In this document: one piece after another, positions 8,057 to 15,089 of the stretch
How positions within the stretch are numbered: position 1 is the stretch's first letter
Layout: every line of letters starts with the position of its first letter
IMG/VR virus record: IMGVR_UViG_3300032829_000509
Coordinates: 1-22,998 of that record
Origin: a virus
DNA: 22,998 nt
Strand: one strand, 5' to 3'
The notes under the pieces: model-generated
What the model saw: the letters and a program-made list of their open reading frames with translations, nothing else
Told to the model about the DNA's origin: nothing
Databases searched by the model: none
Translations under genes and position numbers: made by a program

Positions 8057-10837
8057 TCACCCTTTGTCATAGGATGTGACCTGCGGCAGCAAGGAAACGA
8101 CTGTCATGGGAAACGGCTGCGCTTGGCGCAGGGCCAACCGCGCCTTGGTGTCATAGCCCTTGTTCCACAACACCCGCGCATCGCCGTCGGCGATCGGTGG
8201 CGGCTGGTCCATCGGCACTGCGCTCGTGCGGTACTGCATAGGTGCCATGTGGTCGAAGTCCGGCCCGACCTCGCCACCCAGGGCCTGGACCAGCCGTACC
8301 GTCACCTCGTTGATCCGCTTGGTCTTACCCTGCGCTGTGCCGTCGGCTGACCCCGCTTCGATGCGCATGCTCTGCAGCCGCGCCGGGCATTGCAGCCCGG
8401 CGACGGCATAGGCAACCGGGCGATTGAGCTGCACCCTCCCGTTCTGCACGGTCACGTCGGGATGTGTGGCGCCTTCTGCATTGATCGATAATGTCTCTCC
8501 CTCGAGATGCCCGAGATTGCCGAGCAACTGGACGCTCAATCGCCAACCGCCGGCCGCGATCGGAAAGAGGTCAGGAAAGGGCGCGGTGATCGTTGCCGTG
8601 ACGGCGGTGGCGGACACGTAGCTCGTGATCACGGCCCGCGCGGTCGTCCATCGTCCTGGCAGCGCCGGGTATTCCGGGTCGTGTACGGTTCGATCGAGAT
8701 AACGCATCGAGATCACGCGGCCGACGTCGCCGGGTGCGAAGGTCGCGGCGCCGACAGTGAATGTCACGCCGAATGCACCCGGTACGTCCGCACCGCTGCC
8801 GGGCTGGAGGCTGGTCGCTTGCGCGCCGTCGAACACCAGGCCGGAATCCACGTAGAAAGCGCCTTCCTGGTCGTCGCCGGTCTCCCAATCCGCGGCCAGC
8901 AGCTCGACGTAGCGCTCGGAGCGGCCGTTGATAGTCCGCCGGACGATCGCCCAGATCTCATCTCGAGCGTCATTCGGATCCGGGATTGCGCACAAGCTCT
9001 CGCAGGCTGCGGGCCGCTGCCGTAAGCCATCCGCGTGACCACCGAATACCACCCGGGACCAGCCGATCTTCTGCTCGTCACGATCATAAGCGAGCACCGG
9101 CACCTGGCCGTCGCCGCGGACGCACCAGACCCAACCAGAGGGCTCCGCCTGATAGGCGATCTGCCCGAGGCCGCCTTGCGCCACGTGCGGGCTGAGCAGC
9201 GTGAGATCGCCGGCTTGGAAGCCGTCACTCTCGTAGGTATAATTGAGATTCCGTGCTTTCCGCTGCTTGCGCTGAATGAAGATTACGTCTTTGCCCGTCC
9301 GGACCGGCTGCGCGTTTTCGTACGAACCGAAGGTCGTGCCGCGCACCGCCTTGACGTTGGTGGGCGTGAGGGCGTCGCCGAGCGTGTTGGCGCGGACCAG
9401 CCATTCGCCACCCCGGGTCCCGACCAACAGGCCCTTCTCGTCATCCTTCATCCAGAGAACGTTGTTGACGTCGCCGGAATCCAGCGGATAGGCGACGGCA
9501 TTGTCGTCCGAGACGACACCGGCGGTCGATGACGGCGCGAAGGTCTCGTAGGCCGAGGACTGCGAGCCGTCGATGCGTGTCGGCGCCAGTGGACAACCGC
9601 CGAAGAACAGGCGACCCTCATAGAACGTGACGCAGGTCGGATAGCCGCCGGCCTGGGAATAGAGCCCGAGCCGCCAGTTCGCCGACGCGGTCGTCGCGCC
9701 GAAGGCACTAATAACATCCGCCGTTACCGACACCGCGGAGGTATAGCCGACGATCTTCGCATAGCCCCAGGTGGCGGCGTGCTGGATGCGGATCAGCCGC
9801 CCCGTATCGGTTGACTCGAAGATGTGCGGCGTGATCGTGCCGCCGGAGGTCCAGCTGTTCACGAGCTTCGAGCCTGCGAGATCGAAGGTCGAGGCACTGA
9901 CCCGGATCGCAGTCCAGCTGCCGTTGGCCTCGGCAGTGCCGACGGCGCTGGCGACATCGATCTTGTCGCCCGTCTTCCAACCGTGGTTGGCACAGGTCAC
10001 CCGGATCGCGCCCTCCGGAGAAGCGGCCATCCCGGTCGCGGTTTTTGAGGTTGCCGAGGAGATCGTGATGCCGGCGCCGCTTGCGGCAGATGGAGTAAGT
10101 GTCGCCTGCCCCGCATTCATTGGGAGATAGGGTCCGTCCAGGAAATCGACCTGCGACAGCACCCAGTTGGTGGCGCCGTAACGCTGCAGCTTGCGCGGCA
10201 CATATTCCGAATGGGCGATGTAGAGGACATCCGCCGACTGGGCGAACTTGAGGCCTGTGAGATCCTGCTCCTGATAGGTCGTCGTCAGGGTATAGACCCG
10301 TGACGCCGCGCCCCCGGAGGCATAGGCCGAATAGCCGGTTCCATTGATGTTGGTCCCGTGCATGTCGGTGAGCTCGACGGTGTTGGCCGTCTTGTTCGCC
10401 ACCCTGAAGCGGCGACCGTTGAGCTGGGTCATTCCGCTCACGCCGGAGACCTCGATGTCGTCGCCATTGGCATACCCATGGGCGGTGATCGTCAGCACCA
10501 CCGGGTTGGCTTGAGTGGCACCGACAATGGCCTTGCCCGCCTCGATCAGCGGTCCGTCATTCCGATAGAACCGGACATACAGGTCGCCGAACTCCAGCGC
10601 ATAGGCCTGCTCGGTCGAGTACTGAAACGGAATGAGCGTCGCAGTCTTGTCCGGATACCGCGTCGAGGCGATGAAATGCGACCCAGGTCGCCGCACCGCC
10701 GGCCCGACGACCAGCGGCAGGAAGTTCTCCAGGATGCGGCAGCCGGAGTTGTAGCGCGTGAGGTCGGTCCGGCCTTCCAGCGTCGTGCTGAACTCGCCGG
10801 CGTCGAACGCATTGAGATTGGGACTGGCACGGACCAT
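8057..10837 (-). CDS. Tail tubular protein B (gp12-like nozzle) with two FCCH-like inserts
   Basis: A 926-residue beta-rich protein, the tail nozzle component through which DNA leaves the particle. Residues 1-100 (NAFDAGEFSTTLEGRTDL, then LENFLPLVVGPAVRRPGSHF and a YALEFGDLYVRFYRNDGPL segment) are diagnostic for the T7 gp12/tubular-B family. Two inserted beta modules at about 112-178 (VVLTITAHGYANGDDIEVSG) and 277-333 (IRVTCANHGWKTGDKIDVAS) look like the short FCCH-type domain often annotated in such phage proteins; they are probably exposed decorations. The protein is somewhat longer than T7 gp12 (about 790 residues), the extra length being explained by these modules. It follows tubular protein A by 6 nt with only a weak Shine-Dalgarno, so translation is probably coupled. 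Confidence 0.88.
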   Translation of the reverse strand: MVRASPNLNAFDAGEFSTTLEGRTDLTRYNSGCRILENFLPLVVGPAVRRPGSHFIASTRYPDKTATLIPFQYSTEQAYALEFGDLYVRFYRNDGPLIEAGKAIVGATQANPVVLTITAHGYANGDDIEVSGVSGMTQLNGRRFRVANKTANTVELTDMHGTNINGTGYSAYASGGAASRVYTLTTTYQEQDLTGLKFAQSADVLYIAHSEYVPRKLQRYGATNWVLSQVDFLDGPYLPMNAGQATLTPSAASGAGITISSATSKTATGMAASPEGAIRVTCANHGWKTGDKIDVASAVGTAEANGSWTAIRVSASTFDLAGSKLVNSWTSGGTITPHIFESTDTGRLIRIQHAATWGYAKIVGYTSAVSVTADVISAFGATTASANWRLGLYSQAGGYPTCVTFYEGRLFFGGCPLAPTRIDGSQSSAYETFAPSSTAGVVSDDNAVAYPLDSGDVNNVLWMKDDEKGLLVGTRGGEWLVRANTLGDALTPTNVKAVRGTTFGSYENAQPVRTGKDVIFIQRKQRKARNLNYTYESDGFQAGDLTLLSPHVAQGGLGQIAYQAEPSGWVWCVRGDGQVPVLAYDRDEQKIGWSRVVFGGHADGLRQRPAACESLCAIPDPNDARDEIWAIVRRTINGRSERYVELLAADWETGDDQEGAFYVDSGLVFDGAQATSLQPGSGADVPGAFGVTFTVGAATFAPGDVGRVISMRYLDRTVHDPEYPALPGRWTTARAVITSYVSATAVTATITAPFPDLFPIAAGGWRLSVQLLGNLGHLEGETLSINAEGATHPDVTVQNGRVQLNRPVAYAVAGLQCPARLQSMRIEAGSADGTAQGKTKRINEVTVRLVQALGGEVGPDFDHMAPMQYRTSAVPMDQPPPIADGDARVLWNKGYDTKARLALRQAQPFPMTVVSLLPQVTSYDKG

Positions 10838-10843
10838 GCGGTG

Positions 10844-11455
10844 CTACTGGCCATCCGTGGTGAGGATCGGTGGGATCGGTGCCTGGCCGCGGGCGGCGAG
10901 CCAGGAGAAAGTCGGCAAGGCCTCTGGCGCCTGTTGCAGGCCGTTGATCCTCTTCGCCTTCGCGAGGTCGACGGTGAACATCTGGCTGAGGATGTCCTTT
11001 TTGGTATTGGATTGGGTCAGGTCCTCGCAAATGTCTAGGGCGAGCTTCGACGCCAGCGCCTCGACGAAATGCGGCGGGAGGCGGCCCGGATCATCGACGG
11101 CAGCGAGATAGAGGATCTGCAGCGGGGGAACAGCATCGCAAAGGATTGCCTGGGCGCCGCTCCCATCGGCTTCCAGCGAGAAGTCCCTGCCATCCTTCAT
11201 CGCCAGCAGGCGCAAGAAATCCGTGGGCACCGGATAGGATCGGGCGAAACCCCAATCCGGTGTCGCCGCGGAGGCCGCGAGAGCCGCCCGCTTCTTGGCA
11301 AAATGCCACGGATGCTCGACCAGCAGCGCATTCAGCGTATCAAGGTAGACACGCTTCAGCGCCTGGGCTTGCTTGGTGCCGTCATCGATCGAGACAATCG
11401 GCTGCTCACCCAGCTTCTCCAGCGCCCGGTTGCAGATTCCCGCCTGCGAGGCCAT
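10844..11455 (-). CDS. Tail tubular protein A (gp11-like head-tail adaptor)
   Basis: A 203-residue protein starting MASQAGICNRALEKLGEQPI, the hallmark opening of the T7 gp11/tubular-A family, followed by the conserved VYLDTLNALLVEHPWHFAKKRAAL (split here as VYLDTLNALL and EHPWHFAKKRA), the PVPTDFLRLL motif and a C-terminal helical part (FVEALASKLALDICEDLT). It forms the ring joining the portal to the tail nozzle. Shine-Dalgarno AAGGGA lies 8 nt before the ATG. It is directly followed by tubular protein B, its structural partner, as in T7. Length is close to T7 gp11 (about 196 residues). Nothing is missing. Confidence 0.92.
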   Translation of the reverse strand: MASQAGICNRALEKLGEQPIVSIDDGTKQAQALKRVYLDTLNALLVEHPWHFAKKRAALAASAATPDWGFARSYPVPTDFLRLLAMKDGRDFSLEADGSGAQAILCDAVPPLQILYLAAVDDPGRLPPHFVEALASKLALDICEDLTQSNTKKDILSQMFTVDLAKAKRINGLQQAPEALPTFSWLAARGQAPIPPILTTDGQ

Positions 11456-11473
11456 CAGATCGTTCCCTTCGAC

Positions 11474-11665
11474 CTACTGCGCGAACGGGCTGGTGTTGGA
11501 GACGATGTAGTTCGCAATCGCCTCGAGTGCCCGGAGCACTTCCGCCCGCGTCGCGTTGCCGGTGAGGTCGATCACCAGCTCGATCTTCTTGCCGGTGGTC
11601 GCTGTTCCGGTCGTCACGCCGGAGAACTGTCCGGCGCGGTCGGTCCCGTAATACTGGCTCGCCAT
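11474..11665 (-). CDS. Small structural-region protein, 63 aa, unknown
   Basis: A short protein, MASQYYGTDRAGQFSGVTTG at its N-terminus, then a helix-forming C-terminal half (RAEVLRALEAIANYIVSNTS). It lies between the decoration-like protein and tail tubular A, with 18 nt and 18 nt spacers and a good Shine-Dalgarno GGGGAG 9 nt before the ATG. Small proteins of this type are often found at this place in podovirus structural modules, but I cannot assign a role. The GTDRAGQFSG pattern resembles short virion-associated proteins. The conserved spacing and RBS make it a real gene. Confidence 0.7.
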   Translation of the reverse strand: MASQYYGTDRAGQFSGVTTGTATTGKKIELVIDLTGNATRAEVLRALEAIANYIVSNTSPFAQ

Positions 11666-11683
11666 GCTCGAGATCTCCCCGCG

Positions 11684-12178
11684 CTACCAGCTGAACGCGC
11701 CCTGGATGGCGATCGTGCCACTGGCCGCCGCCGCAGCGGTCAAGGTCAGCGTCACATCGTATTCCAGGTTGGGGTCGGCGGTAAGGCCGAGCAATTCCCA
11801 GATCCGCTTCTCGACATTGGCGATGTCGTCTTGCTCGAAGCGGATGTTGGTACCGAGGATGATCGCCGTCGCGATCGACTGCGCGGACGCGAACAGTGCC
11901 TGGGAAACCACCGCGCCGCCGTCGGATGCGGCACGGTAGAGGCCGAGGTCGCCGGCGCCGGAGGTGATCGCGTCGCAGAACAAGGTCAGATGGACCGGCC
12001 GCATCCAGGAGCCAACGCGGAAGAAGCGGTAGGTTGAGCCGATAGAATCGCCGTTGACCGCCTCGACGGTGCCCGCGAACTGCTTGGAATTGCCGCCATG
12101 CACCCAGGGGTTCGCGCGCACGATCGGCGTCGCGTCGAGATTGTTGATGGCGGCGGTTTTGTAGGCGTTGATAGCCAT
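11684..12178 (-). CDS. Probable capsid decoration / minor head protein
   Basis: A 164-residue, beta-rich protein immediately downstream of the major capsid gene. It has alternating Thr/Ala/Gly-rich strands (YDVTLTLTAAAAASGTIAIQ near the C-terminus) and a middle part TYRFFRVGSWMRPVHLTLFC. Such soluble beta proteins directly after the capsid gene are usually decoration or head-stabilising proteins. No sequence motif proves this; a head fibre or other minor head protein is possible. AAGGA lies 7 nt upstream of the ATG, and a stable hairpin separates it from the capsid gene, which could set the relative amounts of the two mRNAs. Confidence 0.55.
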   Translation of the reverse strand: MAINAYKTAAINNLDATPIVRANPWVHGGNSKQFAGTVEAVNGDSIGSTYRFFRVGSWMRPVHLTLFCDAITSGAGDLGLYRAASDGGAVVSQALFASAQSIATAIILGTNIRFEQDDIANVEKRIWELLGLTADPNLEYDVTLTLTAAAAASGTIAIQGAFSW

Positions 12179-12235
12179 GGATATGTCCTTTCGCCGGAAT
12201 GATACCGGGCTTACCGGGGGCCTATTGGGAGAGAC

Positions 12236-12256
12236 GGGCCGGGTACGCGCCGGCCC
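12236..12256 (-). terminator. Hairpin between capsid and decoration genes (attenuator or processing site)
   Basis: A perfect 7-bp G/C inverted repeat, GGGCCGG and CCGGCCC, separated by 7 nt, lies 27 nt after the capsid stop codon. It lacks a proper U-run (GTCTCTCCC follows on the minus strand), so it is more likely a partial terminator or an mRNA 3'-end stabiliser than a full stop. This is the usual place for such elements, because capsid protein is needed in large excess. Confidence 0.4.
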
Positions 12257-12282
12257 TCGCGTCGATCACCAGAGTCGAGCCG

Positions 12283-13203
12283 TTACCGGCACCAGACCCG
12301 CACCACCTTCTTCTCCTCGATGCGGGTCGCGCCGACCATCATGTCCATGTAGATCTGCCAGGGCTGCAGCTTGAGATCGGTGCGCTGGGTGATGTTGGTG
12401 TTGATGTCGATCCAGGTGCCGAGATGCATCCCGGATGAAACCCAGAAGGGGATGCCGACCGAGGTGCCGGATGCGTCATCGGTTCCGGTGCAGATGTTGG
12501 TGACTTCCTCAGTCAGTACAAAGTCGATGCCCATAAAGCGGCGAATCCGCCCCTCCTCCAGCACCGGCTTGGTCTGGTAGTCCATCGAGGTGATCTGCAT
12601 TTCGCCCAGCAGTGAATCGTGCGCCTTCGCGTTGAGCGCACCGGTGATCTGCTCGCGATCGATATCGACGTTGTTCTGGAGGAAGGTCTTTACGACTTCA
12701 CGGAGCTTCGCAACCGTGAGGTTGGTGGGACCACCGGCGCCCTGGCTGACCGAGACGTTCTGGCCGCCGGCAGTGGTGAGCGTGTTGTTCCAGGCGACCG
12801 AGCCCGCCGCCAGCTCCCCGACCTTCGCCGTTGCATAGAAAGCACCGATGATCACGTCGTCCTTAGCACGCCCCATGGCGTTGGCGGCGTTCATCACCAG
12901 GCTGGGCTTGGGATCGCCCAACATCTGGAGCTCGTCGAACTTGTCCACGAGCTGGGCATGCTCGTAGGACTGCGGAAACGCCCAGCGCCGGTCGAACGCG
13001 GCGTCCTGACGATCGATCGGCGTGAAGCGCTCGGTCACCGCCACCGCGGCGGTAGGCGCGACCTGGTTGACCGGCGAGGCCTGCTTTCCCTGGTACTGGC
13101 CCTGGCCGACGAGAGTCTGCAGGCGCGAACCATATTGCTGGGAGAGCAGCTGGAACTTGTCGGAGAACTGGATGGTGCGGAGATTGATGAGATTCGCGGA
13201 CAT
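12283..13203 (-). CDS. Major capsid protein
   Basis: A 306-residue protein lying after the scaffold gene and before the tail tubular genes, in the position of T7 gp10. The sequence has features of phage capsid proteins of the short-tailed, T7-like or related group: N-terminal helix region (QFSDKFQLLSQQYGSRLQTLV), the segment RWAFPQSYEHAQLVDKFDELQ, AANAMGRAKDDVIIGAFYA, an E-loop-like glycine-rich part, and a C-terminal FMGIDFVLTEEV followed by a strand-rich end. An HK97 fold is expected from the family but not seen directly. A Shine-Dalgarno TGAGG lies 8 nt upstream. It has a 228-nt upstream intergenic region with its own sigma70-like promoter, unlike its neighbours, consistent with high expression. 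Confidence 0.88.
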   Translation of the reverse strand: MSANLINLRTIQFSDKFQLLSQQYGSRLQTLVGQGQYQGKQASPVNQVAPTAAVAVTERFTPIDRQDAAFDRRWAFPQSYEHAQLVDKFDELQMLGDPKPSLVMNAANAMGRAKDDVIIGAFYATAKVGELAAGSVAWNNTLTTAGGQNVSVSQGAGGPTNLTVAKLREVVKTFLQNNVDIDREQITGALNAKAHDSLLGEMQITSMDYQTKPVLEEGRIRRFMGIDFVLTEEVTNICTGTDDASGTSVGIPFWVSSGMHLGTWIDINTNITQRTDLKLQPWQIYMDMMVGATRIEEKKVVRVWCR

Positions 13204-13377
13204 GGGACAAGCCTCAACATGAGCGACCCGCCCGATGCAGGTCGCGGTTTGTCGATGGCTTATCTGTCTGGGGAAGCGACAGGGCCGCTCTGGCGCTTAA
13301 CGTCCGCCTGTGACGGCCGGGCTTTCCGGCAAGCACGGGGCCAAGCCTTCGCTCGGTTCTCCCCTCAGGATCGATAC

Positions 13378-13406
13378 ATTAAATCATACAAATATGTGAG
13401 CGTCAA
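13378..13406 (-). promoter_or_regulatory. Sigma70-like promoter for the capsid gene
   Basis: On the minus strand TTGACG (13406-13401) is followed after exactly 17 nt by TTTAAT (13383-13378). This matches the consensus at 5/6 and 5/6 with optimal spacing, inside an AT-rich island of an otherwise GC-rich sequence. It would start transcription near 13371, about 170 nt before the capsid ATG. The -35 shares its TTGACG with the early leftward promoter at 20698. Confidence 0.65.
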
Positions 13407-13422
13407 TCTGAATCGCGCTCAC
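13396..13422. terminator. Inverted repeat after the moron gene, overlapping the capsid promoter -35
   Basis: GTGAGCG (13396-13402) and CGCTCAC (13416-13422) form a perfect 7-bp dyad with a 13-nt loop, starting 10 nt after the stop of the upstream gene. On the minus strand it is followed by the AT-rich ATATTTGTATGATTT, so it could be a weak terminator for the moron gene. It also covers the -35 of the capsid promoter and might be a protein-binding site. The sequence does not match the repressor operators. Confidence 0.4.
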
Positions 13423-13431
13423 TCGTCAGCT

Positions 13432-13827
13432 TCAGATCGACTGACCACTCAGCAGACTCGCTGCCTCCGCCGGATCGGCCCGACCGGAGCTCACCAGGCA
13501 GTCGTGGTTGAAGAAGGCAACGAGCACATAGGGGGCCGGCACGTCATCCGCGAGCGAACGCGCGCCGAGCACAATCACGTGATCGGCCGCCATAGAGGTT
13601 TTCGGTGGCGTGTCGTTGATGCGTTCGATCACCGCCTTCGCTTCGACACCGTCGATGTCGGAAAGGACCAGGATCGAGACTCCGCTCGAATGTTTGGCAA
13701 CCAAGTCCTCCCACGCCATCGCGCCAACGCAAGCACCTCTTGCGTCCGGTTCCGCAGCGCGCGTGGCCATCGGGGACCCCGCCAGCACCAAGGCCGCGGC
13801 CATAGCAGCGCCAATTGCGTATTTCAT
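13432..13827 (-). CDS. Secreted or periplasmic small protein (phage moron)
   Basis: A 131-residue protein with a classic signal peptide: MK, then a hydrophobic core (AIGAAMAAALVLAG) and a small-residue cleavage region around residue 24 (ATRA/AEPD). The mature part, about 107 residues, has two cysteines (33 and 110) that could form a disulphide, and a mixed alpha/beta pattern (GVSILVLSDIDGVEAKAVIE, YVLVAFFNHDC). I recognise no family. The ATG at 13827 with GGAGG 5 nt upstream is a better start than the GTG one codon earlier. It is inserted between scaffold and capsid genes, where phages of this class normally have nothing. A dyad after its stop and a 97-nt gap before it suggest an independently transcribed, lysogenic-conversion-type gene, although I found no convincing promoter directly upstream. 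Confidence 0.75.
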   Translation of the reverse strand: MKYAIGAAMAAALVLAGSPMATRAAEPDARGACVGAMAWEDLVAKHSSGVSILVLSDIDGVEAKAVIERINDTPPKTSMAADHVIVLGARSLADDVPAPYVLVAFFNHDCLVSSGRADPAEAASLLSGQSI

Positions 13828-13924
13828 CACGACCTCCGCGATAGAAACACATCTGCGAAATCAAACCGGAGTTCAGGTGCCACGATCCCTTGAGGATTTC
13901 GAATCGTTGGCGACCCGACTTGGC

Positions 13925-14803
13925 CTATCCTGCCGCCACGACGGAAATCAGACGGTCGTAATCCGCCCGTGCCCCGGCATCGCCACCGAGATAGCGCTTC
14001 ACCCAACCGCTGTCGGCTTTGAGATCGTTGAGCCGTGCCTGGGCCGCCTCCGGGGTCATGAAACCTGAGGTTCCCGCACCGGCTCCGCGGTCTTCGGTCA
14101 GGCCCTCCCCGATCCGCGCCATGAGGGACAGGAAGCTGCGAGTTCCGATCGCACGCTCGATCTGCTCCATCATTGAACGTTCGATGCCGAAGGCTATGCC
14201 GGCACGTTGTGCGGCCGCGAAGCGACGATCCGCATCGACACCCCATTCGCGCCTTGTATCGTTCAATTCGGAGAGGGACCGGTTGGCGAACGCCTGATCG
14301 TTCTCAGCCTGCGCGGCAGCAGCGAAGCGATCGCTCTCGGCGGCGATCATCTGTACTTGGCGGGTAGAGAGGCCGGCGCGGTGGAAGGTCTCCGCCATAT
14401 GATCGGCGTATTCGTGGTTGCCGCCCTCGGGAACCTCGATCCCGTATTCCTGCCAGCTCGGGGGTCGACCGAGCCGGTCGTAGGTTCGGCTCCATCCTTC
14501 CGTGTCGTTTTCGTCCTTCGGCATCGGCAGCTTCTCGACCCCATTCAATCGCTCGAGATTGCGGTAGGCCTTCACCAATTCAGCCGGACCCTGCGTATGG
14601 GTCCATCCCTTATTCTGCAGGTAGCCCTGGGTCTCCCGATCGAAGCCGGCATACCAGCTCCGGATCGCCGCCTGGGAACCGGGAAGCGAATCCGCAGGGC
14701 GGGAACTCCGTGTGTCGGCGGCATTGCCGACGGCACCGGAATCCGATGCAAAAGGAACACCCGCGGTCGGGGTCACACCGGTATCGAGGCCGCCTTCAGC
14801 CAT
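13925..14803 (-). CDS. Capsid assembly scaffolding protein
   Basis: A 292-residue acidic and helical protein between the portal/Bbp19-like genes and the capsid gene, the place of T7 gp9. The N-terminal part is low in complexity (Gly/Ser/Ala), then RSWYAGFDRETQGYLQNKGW and ELVKAYRNLERLNG, a segment repeatedly seen in scaffold proteins of phages with this portal type. A long Ala/Glu/Arg-rich helix follows (AAESDRFAAAAQAENDQAF), and the C-terminus has a GDAGARADYDRL motif. Scaffold C-termini usually contact the capsid protein. It overlaps the Bbp19-like gene by 8 nt. The identity is supported by context and the N-terminal motif rather than by an enzymatic signature. Confidence 0.8.
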   Translation of the reverse strand: MAEGGLDTGVTPTAGVPFASDSGAVGNAADTRSSRPADSLPGSQAAIRSWYAGFDRETQGYLQNKGWTHTQGPAELVKAYRNLERLNGVEKLPMPKDENDTEGWSRTYDRLGRPPSWQEYGIEVPEGGNHEYADHMAETFHRAGLSTRQVQMIAAESDRFAAAAQAENDQAFANRSLSELNDTRREWGVDADRRFAAAQRAGIAFGIERSMMEQIERAIGTRSFLSLMARIGEGLTEDRGAGAGTSGFMTPEAAQARLNDLKADSGWVKRYLGGDAGARADYDRLISVVAAG

Positions 14804-15089
14804 TCTCCTGTCCTTTCATCTGGCGCTCGCGCTGCGCCCATTGCCAGAGCTTGGATTCATCCATCTTCAGCATCGCCGTGATACGGAGCAGGACTTCGCG
14901 TCGTCCTTCGGCGACCGCCATGGCGAAGGGATCGACCGCCTTCTGCCCGTTGATCCGCACCGAACTCGCTTGTGCGCCACAGAAGATCGCAAGATCGCCG
15001 AGTACCATGGACGCCGCTGGCCCATCAGCGAAGATCTGCTGATAGGCCTTCACCAGGTCGCGCCGCGGCAGCACCTTCGACAGCATCAT
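14796..15089 (-). CDS. Bbp19-like small head protein
   Basis: A 97-residue protein between portal and scaffold. Its core (AYQQIFADGPAASMVLGDLA, then DPFAMAVAEGRREVLLRITA) matches my memory of the Bbp19 family from Bordetella podoviruses: a short domain with a G-x-x-V-L-x-D-L motif, a variable middle, and a D-P-x-x-x-A-x-x-E-G-R-R motif. Its precise role is not known; the constant neighbourhood suggests head assembly. The start ATGATG at 15089 overlaps the portal stop as ATGATGA, so the longer open frame upstream, which is Arg/Gly/Pro-rich and antiparallel to nothing useful, was discarded as out-of-frame portal sequence. Confidence 0.75.
   Translation of the reverse strand: MMLSKVLPRRDLVKAYQQIFADGPAASMVLGDLAIFCGAQASSVRINGQKAVDPFAMAVAEGRREVLLRITAMLKMDESKLWQWAQRERQMKGQENG

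Noticed and set aside
1130-13893. Many long plus-strand open frames opposite the structural genes, such as 12619-13893 and 11069-12037
   Set aside because: They are shadows of the minus-strand genes, caused by the high GC content; their products are Arg/His/Gly-rich, without motifs or ribosome-binding sites.
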